DNA from: JAHEYG01 sp040403535
GTDB lineage: Bacteria; Bacteroidota; Bacteroidia; B-17B0; Aurantibacillaceae
Assembly: GCA_040403535.1 (NCBI GenBank)
Contig: JBBAKL010000007.1
Coordinates: 1-64,000 of the forward strand
Direction: 5' to 3'
Length of the DNA stretch: 64,000 bases
In this document: one piece after another, positions 36,701 through 44,781 of the stretch
How positions within the stretch are numbered: the stretch's first letter is position 1
How the letters are laid out: each line of letters starts with the position of its first letter
Position numbers and translations under genes: made by a program
Notes under the pieces: model-generated
Seen by the model: the letters and a program-made list of their open reading frames with translations, nothing else
The model's database searches: none
Told to the model about the DNA's origin: nothing

Positions 36701-36996
36701 ACTTTTGCTGTTGTATTATTTTTTAAAAACTCCTGATATTCTTCGTATGCGTGAGCACGGGATGCCAGAGCCATGTTACCACTTGGGTACACACGAGGCT
36801 CAACAAAATGAGACCATCGTTTAAACTGTTTATAACCTTTTGCGCGCTCGTAAGGACGGTTTTTCCAATATTCTTCAAACTCCTTTTTTATATCGAAGTA
36901 GTTGGCATTGGGGTCTTGCATCATCTCTACCCACTTTTGAGACTTGACAACAGATAGGATTAGGATAAAAGCCAGTGTAAATTTTAACTTATTCAT
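33784..36996 (-). CDS. Large T9SS-secreted protein with BNR/sortilin-like repeats, PKD and Ig-like domains
   Basis: The 1070-residue protein has a signal peptide (MNKLKFTLAFILILSVVKSQ) and a Trp/Tyr-rich N-terminal region. A beta-propeller of BNR/Vps10-type repeats follows (about 105-740), with many S(T/I)(D/N)GGxTW-type Asp-box repeats such as STDGGATW and STNGGSTW. Next come a PKD domain (about 760-840; WAWSFPGGSPSSST), an Ig-like part with TYQWYLNGSAISGATSQSY, and a T9SS type A sorting domain (VEISPNPAKDNLYVLF). It is expected at the cell surface; a glycan-binding or hydrolytic role cannot be decided from repeats alone. A -7 box lies at 37062-37069. Confidence 0.9.
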   Translation of the reverse strand: MNKLKFTLAFILILSVVKSQKWVEMMQDPNANYFDIKKEFEEYWKNRPYERAKGYKQFKRWSHFVEPRVYPSGNMALASRAHAYEEYQEFLKNNTTAKVLATAAPSATTANWIPLGPFGSPTNGDAGRLQCVRFHPAGTNTIYVGTAAGGLWKSTDNGSTWTTNTDQLASLGIADIAINPVNTNIMYIATGDIDAGDTYATGILKSTDGGATWNATGLAWTTSQLRRIGRLLINPLNPNTLIAATSVGMYRSLNGGTTWNMTIAGNFKDAEYKPGDTTVVYAGGGGNLYKSINGGTSYTSVSLGSVNSLNRTSIAVTPANPNYVYVLGSKASDNSFGGVFRSTNSASTFSTMSTTPNIFGWSTNGSDAGGQGWYDIAIGASPTNANEITVGGVNSWKSTNGGSTWVLNTHWYGGGGKPYVHADLHDVQYISGTTCYLGTDGGISRTTNGGSTWATINGTMNISQQYRLGNSASTAGRIVTGHQDNGTNLSNGSAWNEIYGGDGADCFIDWSNNNIIIASYVNGDFQKSTNGGGTWSAIQSGLTGNAAWIAPITQDPVNANNFYCGYQQVFKSTNKGTSWSQLGTMSGSGEVLHIKVAPSNTSVIYASRSSSLHKTTDGGLTWSGITGTLPVGTSQITGIAVDNLNPNNVYVTLSGYSAGNKVFYSNNGGTSWTNYSTGLPNIPSNCIVYKNNSAGAVYVGTDVGVYYRELSMSSWIPFMTGLPNVIIDELEIFYPTNKIRAATYGRGTWESDLYSNPSAPPFAFYTSAYNSACINVPFTLTDASSNNPTTWAWSFPGGSPSSSTLQNPSVTYTATGIYTITLVATNSVSSSSPYTTTISVVNTPTAVSSNTSICAGQSAAVTVTTNASSVVWTGGQTGNTAYFGPMSTTVYNYTASTGACLVTGNSTVTVGTPPAIPVVSQFGNILTSSPATTYQWYLNGSAISGATSQSYTATVDGWYTVWVSNGSCQSSSSAIFITVTSIDDIHTVFSSVEISPNPAKDNLYVLFKNSSAKDVQYTITNTLGKVVKTGSCKAISNEKSSVSVENLAEGVYSLSLYNESTSVNYKFVKQ

Positions 36997-37061
36997 GTGT
37001 ATGTGTTTAATGGATATATATTATTTATCATTCGCGAATTGCGAACCGGGGAAGGATGACA

Positions 37062-37069
37062 CAAATATA
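37062..37069 (-). promoter_or_regulatory. Putative -7 box of the BNR/PKD protein gene
   Basis: The minus strand reads TATATTTG, an exact TAnnTTTG match, 65 bases upstream of the ATG at 36996. The leader between them contains a TTCGC/GCGAA hairpin (37031-37045). Confidence 0.4.
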
Positions 37070-37271
37070 ATATGCAATTGTCATATTGTTGTCATAAAAA
37101 CAAGGAATGGAACAAAAAAGTACAATTCAAAACTAAAATATTTAGAAAGAAAATACTCTGTTTAATTCTCAAGGTGTGGCATTTAACAAAAGCCTGTTTA
37201 TTAAATTGTTTTTTGGAAGTTGAAACCGACTATTAAATAGATAGCTTTAATAAAACATTAAACCTTTCTTT

Positions 37272-38624
37272 ATGGCAAAAAAATCCGCACCACGAACTTC
37301 TGAGTCTAGAAAAATATTTGTCCTTGATACATCAGTAATTATTTACGACCACACCGCCATTAAAAATTTTAAGGAACACGACGTGGTTATTCCAATAACA
37401 GTTTTGGAAGAGCTGGATAATTTTAAGAAAGGTAACGATACTAAAAACTTCGCAGCACGCGAGTTTACAAGATATGTCGATTCGCTTAGTGGAAAAAACA
37501 CACTGCAGGACTGGACACCTATTAATGGTCCAACACGAGGGAAGTTTAAAATAGAAATGAATACTTCCAGCAAGGTTAATGCCGAGAGGGTTTTTGATGA
37601 TAAAAAAGCGGATCACCGTATTTTAAATACCGCGTTATATACAGCAGAAACCAATCCGGGAAGAAAAGTTATTTTAGTGACGAAGGATATTAACCTTCGC
37701 ATTAAGGCAAAATCGTTGAGTTTACAAGCAGAAGATTACGAAACGGGTAAAATTAAAACAGTAGATGAACTCTATACCGGCATGAGTGAAATTCAAAAAG
37801 TTCCACAGGATAAAATAGCGAATATCTATCAAAAAGGATCTTCACCGGCTAAGGATATTCTTAAAAAGCAGGACGCTTTGCCAAATCATTATTATATATT
37901 AAAAAACGGAACTCAATCTGTTTTAGCGCGCTATAGCGCCGAAGAAAACAATTTGGAGCGTGTAGTGAAAAGTACGGCTTTTGGAGTGATTCCAAAAAAT
38001 GCCGAACAGTCTTTTGCGCTGGACGCCATAATGAATCCGGAAATAAAATTAGTCACAATTCAAGGTGTAGCAGGTACAGGAAAAACATTATTATCGCTAG
38101 CGGGCGCGCTTGAACAAAGAAGAAATTATCATCAAATTTATTTGGCACGTCCAATTGTTCCGTTAAGTAATAAAGACATCGGTTATTTACCCGGTGACGT
38201 CAATTCAAAACTCAATCCGTACATGGAACCACTGTGGGATAACTTGAAATACATCCGCAGTTTGTTTAACGAAAAAGACAAAGAGCATAAACAATTAAAC
38301 GAAATGGTTGAAAGCCAGAAACTGGTGGTATGTCCCCTGGCGTACATTCGCGGCCGAAGTTTAAGTAATGTTTTTTTTATTGTTGATGAAGCGCAAAATC
38401 TTACACCACACGAGGTTAAAACAATAATAACGCGCGCCGGCGAAAACACAAAAATTGTATTTACCGGAGATATTTATCAAATTGATACACCTTACCTTGA
38501 TGCTCAAAGTAACGGATTAAGTTATTTAATTGAAAAAGTAAAAGGTCAGCCGTTATACGCTCATATAACGTTACAAAAAGGCGAAAGAAGCGAATTGGCT
38601 AATTTGGCTAACGATTTACTCTGA
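37272..38624 (+). CDS. PIN-domain PhoH-family ATPase
   Basis: This 450-residue cytoplasmic protein joins an N-terminal PIN nuclease-like domain (about 12-160) to a PhoH ATPase (about 230-450). PIN acidic residues are visible in FVLDTSVIIYD, VLEELDNFKKG and DKKADHRIL, and in the VTKDINLRIKA segment. The PhoH part has Walker A QGVAGTGKTLL (263-273) and Walker B FFIVDEAQN (368-376), then IVFTGDIYQID. This is the PhoH2/YlaK layout, proposed to act on RNA as nuclease and helicase. It stands alone, with its own spacer on both sides. Confidence 0.92.
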   Translation: MAKKSAPRTSESRKIFVLDTSVIIYDHTAIKNFKEHDVVIPITVLEELDNFKKGNDTKNFAAREFTRYVDSLSGKNTLQDWTPINGPTRGKFKIEMNTSSKVNAERVFDDKKADHRILNTALYTAETNPGRKVILVTKDINLRIKAKSLSLQAEDYETGKIKTVDELYTGMSEIQKVPQDKIANIYQKGSSPAKDILKKQDALPNHYYILKNGTQSVLARYSAEENNLERVVKSTAFGVIPKNAEQSFALDAIMNPEIKLVTIQGVAGTGKTLLSLAGALEQRRNYHQIYLARPIVPLSNKDIGYLPGDVNSKLNPYMEPLWDNLKYIRSLFNEKDKEHKQLNEMVESQKLVVCPLAYIRGRSLSNVFFIVDEAQNLTPHEVKTIITRAGENTKIVFTGDIYQIDTPYLDAQSNGLSYLIEKVKGQPLYAHITLQKGERSELANLANDLL

Positions 38625-38666
38625 TTTAATTCATTTCACTAACGGTCGTGCGTGTTCTTTTTTATT

Positions 38667-38674
38667 TAATTTTG
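38667..38674 (+). promoter_or_regulatory. Putative -7 box of the halogenase-like gene
   Basis: TAATTTTG matches TAnnTTTG and lies 22 bases before the ATG at 38697. No -33 element was seen. Confidence 0.38.
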
Positions 38675-38696
38675 TGTTGACAAATAAAACAATTTC

Positions 38697-39944
38697 ATGA
38701 GCACACAATCGGTTGATGTTTTAGTGATAGGTGCAGGCCCTGCCGGAACTATTGCAGCAAGTATAATTAATCAGGCAGGATACAAAGTAAAAATTGTTGA
38801 GAAAGAAAAATTCCCTCGATTTGTTATTGGAGAAAGTTTATTACCGCGCTGCATGGAAGCACTCGAGGAGGCGAAGTTTTTAGACGCGGTAAAAGCAAAA
38901 GGTTTTCAGGAAAAATTCGGTGCTAAATTTGTTCGTGGCGAACACGAGTTGTGTGATTTTAATTTTTCGGATCAATTTACCGAAGGATATAAGTGGACCT
39001 GGCAAGTTCCGCGCGGCGAATTCGATTTAACATTAGCCACAGAAGTACAAAAGCACGGTGTAGAAGTAAATTTTGAAACTACAGTTACGGATATAAAATT
39101 TGACGGGTCTAATTCAACCACTACTGCGGTTAATAAAGATGGAAGTACACAAATCATTAACGCAAAGTTTATTGTTGACGGAAGCGGATATGGTCGCGTT
39201 ATTCCACGCATGTTTGGTTTAGATCGTCCTAGTTCTTTACCGGCACGTAAAACCTTGTTTACACATATTAAAGATCCAAACCGGGCTAAATACAGTGAAC
39301 CCAATCGCATTACTGTTGTGGTTCACGAGCCCACTACCTGGATCTGGGTTATACCGTTTTCAAACGGAAACACCTCTGTAGGATTTGTAGGTAACCCTTC
39401 TTTTTTTGATAAAATAAAAGGGAAATCACCTGAAGAATCCTTGCGTTTTTTAATTAATTCGGAGCCTCATTTAAAAGAACGTTTTGGAGAAGCGGAGTTT
39501 TTATTTGAGCCACGCACTATTGAAGGTTGGAGTGTAACCACGGAAAAATTTTACGGTGATGGGTTTGTTCTAACAGGAAATGTTACTGAGTTTTTGGATC
39601 CGGTTTTCTCATCAGGCGTTACATTGGCTTCGGTTTCCAGTCAGAATGCGGCGCATTTGGTGATTAAGAAACTTAAAGGTGATCATGTAGATTGGGAAGA
39701 AGAATTTATGAAGCCGTGTATGGTTGGCGTTGAGGTGTTCAGAAGTTATGTTAATGGTTGGTACGACGGCACGCTTTATGATATTTTCTTTTCTAAAAAC
39801 ACAAACCCCGAATTTAAAAACCAGATTTGTTCAGTGTTAGCCGGATATGTTTGGGATACTACTAATCCATTTGTGAAAAAACACGACAGAGCTTTAAAAG
39901 CACTGCGCGATGTGATTAACATTACAAAAACAGAAAAAATTTAG
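38697..39944 (+). CDS. FAD-dependent oxidoreductase of the halogenase / geranylgeranyl reductase type
   Basis: The 415-residue protein starts with a Rossmann FAD site (DVLVIGAGPAGTIAA) and continues FPRFVIGESLLPRCMEAL, the IGES segment typical of flavin-dependent halogenases and their non-halogenating relatives. Further marks are TWQVPRGEFD, FIVDGSGYGRVIPRM, TWIWVIPFSNGNTSVGFVG (the WxWxIP-type motif) and FLDPVFSSGVTLA. No carrier-protein or pigment gene is nearby, so it cannot be tied to flexirubin or another pathway. A chemically related hydroxylation or saturation reaction is as likely as halogenation. Its stop codon overlaps that of the convergent transglycosylase gene. Confidence 0.85.
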   Translation: MSTQSVDVLVIGAGPAGTIAASIINQAGYKVKIVEKEKFPRFVIGESLLPRCMEALEEAKFLDAVKAKGFQEKFGAKFVRGEHELCDFNFSDQFTEGYKWTWQVPRGEFDLTLATEVQKHGVEVNFETTVTDIKFDGSNSTTTAVNKDGSTQIINAKFIVDGSGYGRVIPRMFGLDRPSSLPARKTLFTHIKDPNRAKYSEPNRITVVVHEPTTWIWVIPFSNGNTSVGFVGNPSFFDKIKGKSPEESLRFLINSEPHLKERFGEAEFLFEPRTIEGWSVTTEKFYGDGFVLTGNVTEFLDPVFSSGVTLASVSSQNAAHLVIKKLKGDHVDWEEEFMKPCMVGVEVFRSYVNGWYDGTLYDIFFSKNTNPEFKNQICSVLAGYVWDTTNPFVKKHDRALKALRDVINITKTEKI

Positions 39945-40942
39945 TTAGCTATGCGAGGCAGTTTAGCCCCAATGGGAATGGCAGCCTCAAGATTACTCGT
40001 GTGTAAAGGAACACGATCATTCATTTCCAGCATCGCAGCTAAAACTAATTGCGAATAATTTTGTGATGCCGATTTAAAGCGTGATGTTTCTGTTCGCCAC
40101 AACGTATAAATCAGAGTCATTCCGCCTTCTTTTGGCATAAAGCTGAACAATGCTTTTCTTACATTTCCTGCACCGGCATGGTAACTGTGCATAACAAGTA
40201 ATCTAAACCACAAATCACTTTCATTATAACTTATGTGTAAAGAGTCGAGCATTTGACGCGTATAGGGCAAACAAATGTTTTTGATTAATGAAGAAGCGGC
40301 ATATGCAGATCGGTCAAAGTCAGCACGCTCATCCATGTATTTATTTACTTTAAGTCCGTACATACGCGCCACATCTTTCATTAATTGAAAAGGACCGTAA
40401 GCGCCAACATTTGATTTTTGTAACTTATTTGGACTTTCAATAAGTAAAATAGCTTGTGCATACCATGGGTCAACACCGTTAGCAACGAAACCGTTTATTC
40501 CGCGGTCAAATTTCTCGAAGGCCTTTTCAAAATCGTAAAAAAACTGACGGCCATAAGTAACAAGAACTTTATGACTGGAATCTAATCCGTGCGCAACACG
40601 AATGCTGTCTCTGAACTTTTGTTTTATATCGCTTTGTAAGAAATACCAGTTTTTACTATATGCCTTACTAATTACTTTACGGCTTTCTCCTAAACTAATC
40701 AGAACCGTGTCTTTAGAAAGGTTCATGATCTGACGCCAAAATTTCACTTGTGTTAGCGTATCGCAGCGGTGAAGGTAAAGCTGATGATCATACACATAAT
40801 CGCTACTGTATTGCTCCTTTTTGCATACGCCAATTACGCTTTCGCATAAGCCTGTATTTTTTACTTCCGGCTTACGAATACTGTCGTTTTTTGGACCCGA
40901 CAAAAGGTTAGTAGTAATTAATATAAGACTTAATAATTTCAT
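39941..40942 (-). CDS. Exported lytic transglycosylase (SLT domain)
   Basis: The SLT-type domain cleaves peptidoglycan glycan strands, leaving 1,6-anhydro ends. The catalytic Glu lies in WYAQAILLIESPN, followed by VGAYGPFQLMKDVARMYG and SYHAGAGNVRKALF, which corresponds to the usual A(Y)NAGxG segment. An upstream ATG at 41011 is open, but the ATG at 40942 is preferred (333 residues): it begins a signal-peptide-like MKLLSLILITTNLLSG, and a near -7 box (TAACTTTTG) lies between the two starts. No LysM domain is visible. The Glu-Ser-Pro-Asn context differs from the common ESG. Confidence 0.86.
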   Translation of the reverse strand: MKLLSLILITTNLLSGPKNDSIRKPEVKNTGLCESVIGVCKKEQYSSDYVYDHQLYLHRCDTLTQVKFWRQIMNLSKDTVLISLGESRKVISKAYSKNWYFLQSDIKQKFRDSIRVAHGLDSSHKVLVTYGRQFFYDFEKAFEKFDRGINGFVANGVDPWYAQAILLIESPNKLQKSNVGAYGPFQLMKDVARMYGLKVNKYMDERADFDRSAYAASSLIKNICLPYTRQMLDSLHISYNESDLWFRLLVMHSYHAGAGNVRKALFSFMPKEGGMTLIYTLWRTETSRFKSASQNYSQLVLAAMLEMNDRVPLHTSNLEAAIPIGAKLPRIAN

Positions 40943-41095
40943 GCACTTTACCGAAGCAAAAGTTATGCATAAAAAAAGCGGAATAAAAATTATAATTGTT
41001 AAATTTTTCACAACGCAATGCTCATATCTGCTAAACGATAAAATATGGATTTGCTAAATCAATTGAAAATATGACCAAGTAGCATAAAACAAAGA

Positions 41096-43228
41096 CTAAC
41101 AGATTTTAATAGCGATTACACTAATGTCATCTACCTGTTCGTGTTGGCCTTTCCAGGAATTTAAGAACCGCATTAATTCAGTTTTTTGCTGTTCAATCGG
41201 CAAACCTCCGTTGCTAATAATAAATTGTTTTAAGTTTTTCGACATTAATTTTTTACCGCCATCTCCTCCAAACTGATCGGCAAATCCATCGGTGGTCAGG
41301 TATAGAATATCATTTTTTTGTAGAGAGATACTTTTGTTTGTAAATGGTTTTATTTCGCCGGCATAATTTCCTATCGGCATTTTGTCACCGCTAAGTTCTT
41401 GAATTGAACCATTTCTTAAAAGCCATAATTTATTGTTAGCTCCTGCAAATTCAATTGTATTATCAAGTTTATTCCAGCAGCAGATGGCCATGTCCATACC
41501 GTCTCTACGGTCGGCAGCGCCTTTTTGTTCTAGTGAAGTAATTATTTTTTGGCGTAGTTTATTTAAAATTTCCGCAGGATTAAATAGTTTATTTTCCACA
41601 ACAATTTCGTTTAAAAAACTGTTGCCAAGCATGCTCATAAATCCACCCGGAACACCGTGTCCGGTACAGTCGGCTAAGGCAAACACCGAACGGTTGTTCA
41701 ACGTATTGTATGCCCAATAAAAGTCGCCGCTTACAATATCTTTAGGCTGAAAAATAATAAAGTATTCCTGACTAATTTTTTTCCAAACCTGTCCGCCTGT
41801 TAAAACGGCCGATTGTATTTTTTGAGCATAATTAATGCTGTCAATAATCTCTTTTTGTTTTTCTTCAACTAAAAGTTTTTGCGTTTCAATTTCTTCTTTT
41901 TGCAGTTCTACTTGTTGTTTTTGATTATTTATAATGATGTTTGCTTTTCGTGTTTTTTTAAAGTTGTAATAGGCAATGAAAGCAAAAATTAAAACTGCCA
42001 ATAATCCAACTGTTCCAATAATTAGAATTTTATTTTTAGCGGCATTTTCTTTTTCCTTGGCAGATATTTCAAGTGATTGGTTTCTTATTTGTAAATCTTT
42101 TTTCTCAGTTTCGTATTCGGTATTAATTGTTTTTATTAATTCCATGTTTTCTAAAGACAACAATGAATCTTTCAGGTTCAGGAACTTATCCATTAATAAA
42201 AAACCGTATGCTTTGTCTCCATAAGCAAGGTGATATTGTGATAACTGTTGAATGAAGGCGATTCGGTATTCCGGTAAAGAATAAATTTCTGTTAATGCCT
42301 TTGCAGAATCTAGATATGTTAAGGTAAGTTCCGGGTTATTAAAAAACCGGGCATACAAACTCGCAAAATTAATGTAGGCGGCGTAGACAGATGCAGTGGC
42401 ATTTAAATTTTTTGCAATGGCAATAGCGTAGGTATTATATATTCTTGAGGAGTCAGGCTGATTTTGACCTTGAAAATTTAAACTTAAATTTAAATTAATG
42501 TCAGCCTGTCCAAATAAATTATTCGATTTCGCAAATTCGTTCAAGGCAAGATGATAATACGCATTACTTTTGCTTGAATTGCCTTTGTTGTCTTCAACAA
42601 GTCCTAAATTTTGGTAAACATATCCTAGTGTACCCGGCACATTTATTTTTTTAAAATCGGCATAAGCATCTAACAAATACTTTTCGGCCATTACAAAATC
42701 TTTTTGTTTGATATAAATAACCCCAATATTATTTTTTAAATCCGCTACAACTGGAGCGTTTTTAATTTTCTCCTGAATACGAATGGCTTCAATGTTTTCG
42801 GTAATAGCTCTTTCATAATTTCCTTCTTTTTCATACACCAAGGCGAGATTCTGGTGTACAAAGGATTCAATTTTTTCACGCTTATTTTTCTTAGCTAATG
42901 AGAGCGTAATGTCGTAAAAGTATTTGGCCGAATCGAGATTACCCAAAGCTTGATAATACACTCCTAATTTGAAATTTCCTATGGCAATGTATTTTTCATA
43001 TCCTGATTTTTCCCCAAGTTCAATAATTTTATAGCCGTATTCTTTATTTTTTTCGGGATGGGTTCCGGCCCATAGCGCTGCAATTACATTGTAAAGATTG
43101 GCTTTTACTGTATCGTTGGCTGTTTGCGAAAGTGTTATCAAGCTGTCAATAACGCGTTTGTTTTGAGCGTTAATCACACCACAAAACAAAAGAAAAGCAA
43201 ACAGGGTTTTATTTATTTTAGAAAGCAT
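41096..43228 (-). CDS. TPR-repeat membrane protein with C-terminal SpoIIE/PP2C phosphatase
   Basis: The 710-residue protein has a signal peptide (MLSKINKTLFAFLLFCGVINA), about six to seven TPR repeats in the periplasm (about 40-330), a membrane helix (about 398-420, LIIGTVGLLAVLIFAFIAYY), a coiled coil rich in Lys/Glu/Gln (about 425-465), and a SpoIIE-type phosphatase domain (about 475-710). Phosphatase marks are PKDIVSGDFYWA, ADCTGHGVPGGFMSM, DGMDMAICCW and YLTTDGFADQFGG. Such proteins are thought to turn envelope signals into dephosphorylation of an anti-anti-sigma-like target; none is encoded here. Its ATG overlaps the radA stop (TAATG), so translation is coupled. A paralogue is at 57492-59468. 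Confidence 0.92.
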   Translation of the reverse strand: MLSKINKTLFAFLLFCGVINAQNKRVIDSLITLSQTANDTVKANLYNVIAALWAGTHPEKNKEYGYKIIELGEKSGYEKYIAIGNFKLGVYYQALGNLDSAKYFYDITLSLAKKNKREKIESFVHQNLALVYEKEGNYERAITENIEAIRIQEKIKNAPVVADLKNNIGVIYIKQKDFVMAEKYLLDAYADFKKINVPGTLGYVYQNLGLVEDNKGNSSKSNAYYHLALNEFAKSNNLFGQADINLNLSLNFQGQNQPDSSRIYNTYAIAIAKNLNATASVYAAYINFASLYARFFNNPELTLTYLDSAKALTEIYSLPEYRIAFIQQLSQYHLAYGDKAYGFLLMDKFLNLKDSLLSLENMELIKTINTEYETEKKDLQIRNQSLEISAKEKENAAKNKILIIGTVGLLAVLIFAFIAYYNFKKTRKANIIINNQKQQVELQKEEIETQKLLVEEKQKEIIDSINYAQKIQSAVLTGGQVWKKISQEYFIIFQPKDIVSGDFYWAYNTLNNRSVFALADCTGHGVPGGFMSMLGNSFLNEIVVENKLFNPAEILNKLRQKIITSLEQKGAADRRDGMDMAICCWNKLDNTIEFAGANNKLWLLRNGSIQELSGDKMPIGNYAGEIKPFTNKSISLQKNDILYLTTDGFADQFGGDGGKKLMSKNLKQFIISNGGLPIEQQKTELMRFLNSWKGQHEQVDDISVIAIKIC

Positions 43229-44607
43229 TACCCAAACAACTGATTAAACACCTCTTCTATTTTATTGACTGTAATGATTTCAATAGAATAGTTTTTTGGG
43301 TCTAATCCTTTTTTGTTAAAGGTAGAAATAAAAATCTTTTCAAAACCTAATTTTTGTGCTTCACTAATTCTTTGCTCAATTCGATTAACGGGTCTTATTT
43401 CTCCTGTAAGGCCTACCTCTGCAGCAAAACAAACGTTTTGCGGAATTGGTAAATCTTCATTACTGGATAATATACCGCACACGAGAGCCAAATCAATTCC
43501 TGGATCTTCCACTTTTATTCCGCCGGCAATATTAATAAAGACATCTTTCACCGCTAATCTAAATCCGCAACGTTTTTCTAAAACTGCGAGTAACATCGAT
43601 AATCTTCTTAAATCAAATCCGGTTGACGAACGCTGAGGTACGCTATACGCCGCGCTGCTTACCAAGGCTTGTGTTTCAATGAGCATTGGACGATTTCCTT
43701 CCATGGTGGCGGCAATGGCCACACCACTTGTTGCGTATTCTCGGTGCGTAATTAATATTTCACTTGGATTGGTAACTTCTCTTAGTCCGTCACCACTCAT
43801 CTCGTAAATACCCATTTCGTTGGTGCTGCCAAATCGATTTTTGGTAGCGCGCAATAGACGGTAAATGTGATTGGTGTCGCCTTCAAACTGCAAAACTGTA
43901 TCTACCATGTGTTCTAAAATTTTTGGCCCCGCTAAACTTCCCTCTTTGGTGATATGACCAATCATAAATACCGGAGTGTTGGTTTCTTTCGCGAATCGCA
44001 AAAACTCGGCGGCGCATTCCCGAACCTGACTAACGCTTCCCGGACTACTCTCTACATAGGCTGTGTGAATGGTTTGAATAGAATCGATAACTACTAACTG
44101 AGGTTGTATTTCCGCAATTTGCTGAAAAATGTTCTGAGTGTTTGTTTCTTGTAAAATATAACAACTATTGGTAGTGATTCCGATACGTTCGGCACGCATT
44201 TTGATTTGTTGCTCGCTTTCTTCACCGCTTACATATAATACTTTCAGGTTTTTTAATCGCAATGCTAATTGTAACATTAAGGTAGATTTACCGATGCCTG
44301 GCTCTCCGCCAAATAAAACGATACTTCCCGGAACAATTCCCCCGCCTAAAACGCGCGCCAGCTCTTTTCCCGGAACGGGTATGCGCGGATAATCCTGTAA
44401 GCCTATTTCCTGTAATAATTCAGGTTTATTGCTTTGTTTTGGGTCTTTGTTTCCGGAAAATAACTGCAGACGATCGTTTTTAGTTTCTTTTTTTACAACC
44501 TCTTCCACAACGGCATTCCATTCACCACAACTGCTGCATTTTCCAATCCATTTGTTGTGTTGTGTTCCGCAATTCTGACAGAAATAAGTGGTTTTAACCT
44601 TGCTCAT
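43228..44607 (-). CDS. radA: DNA repair protein RadA
   Basis: RadA helps process recombination intermediates as a RecA-like branch-migration ATPase. The 459 residues show a C4 zinc motif (CQNCGTQHNKWIGKCSSCGEW), Walker A GGEPGIGKSTLML, the RadA-specific KNRFG motif, and a C-terminal Lon-protease-like domain (VFINIAGGIKVEDPG, GEIRPV). Length and order match the family. A TACCTTTG box is only 7 bases upstream of the ATG, and the stop codon overlaps the next gene. Confidence 0.97.
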   Translation of the reverse strand: MSKVKTTYFCQNCGTQHNKWIGKCSSCGEWNAVVEEVVKKETKNDRLQLFSGNKDPKQSNKPELLQEIGLQDYPRIPVPGKELARVLGGGIVPGSIVLFGGEPGIGKSTLMLQLALRLKNLKVLYVSGEESEQQIKMRAERIGITTNSCYILQETNTQNIFQQIAEIQPQLVVIDSIQTIHTAYVESSPGSVSQVRECAAEFLRFAKETNTPVFMIGHITKEGSLAGPKILEHMVDTVLQFEGDTNHIYRLLRATKNRFGSTNEMGIYEMSGDGLREVTNPSEILITHREYATSGVAIAATMEGNRPMLIETQALVSSAAYSVPQRSSTGFDLRRLSMLLAVLEKRCGFRLAVKDVFINIAGGIKVEDPGIDLALVCGILSSNEDLPIPQNVCFAAEVGLTGEIRPVNRIEQRISEAQKLGFEKIFISTFNKKGLDPKNYSIEIITVNKIEEVFNQLFG

Positions 44608-44614
44608 AGTAAAT

Positions 44615-44622
44615 CAAAGGTA
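44615..44622 (-). promoter_or_regulatory. Putative -7 box of radA
   Basis: The minus strand reads TACCTTTG, an exact TAnnTTTG match, ending 7 bases before the radA ATG. This would give a nearly leaderless message. Confidence 0.42.
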
Positions 44623-44781
44623 TTACACATAGTACAATATAGTTGCCATGATTTGTAGCAATATAAAAAAGAGTTGTAATTTCTCCTTTTAAAAGCCGAT
44701 GCATTGATAAAAATTATCTGTTAACATAATATACAAGATTGTTTGTCTAAAAAGGATACCTGTACTTAAAACCAATTATAT

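Noticed and set aside
40943..41011. Longer start of the lytic transglycosylase
   Set aside because: The extra 23 residues add a second hydrophobic stretch before a good signal peptide, and a near -7 box lies inside this stretch.
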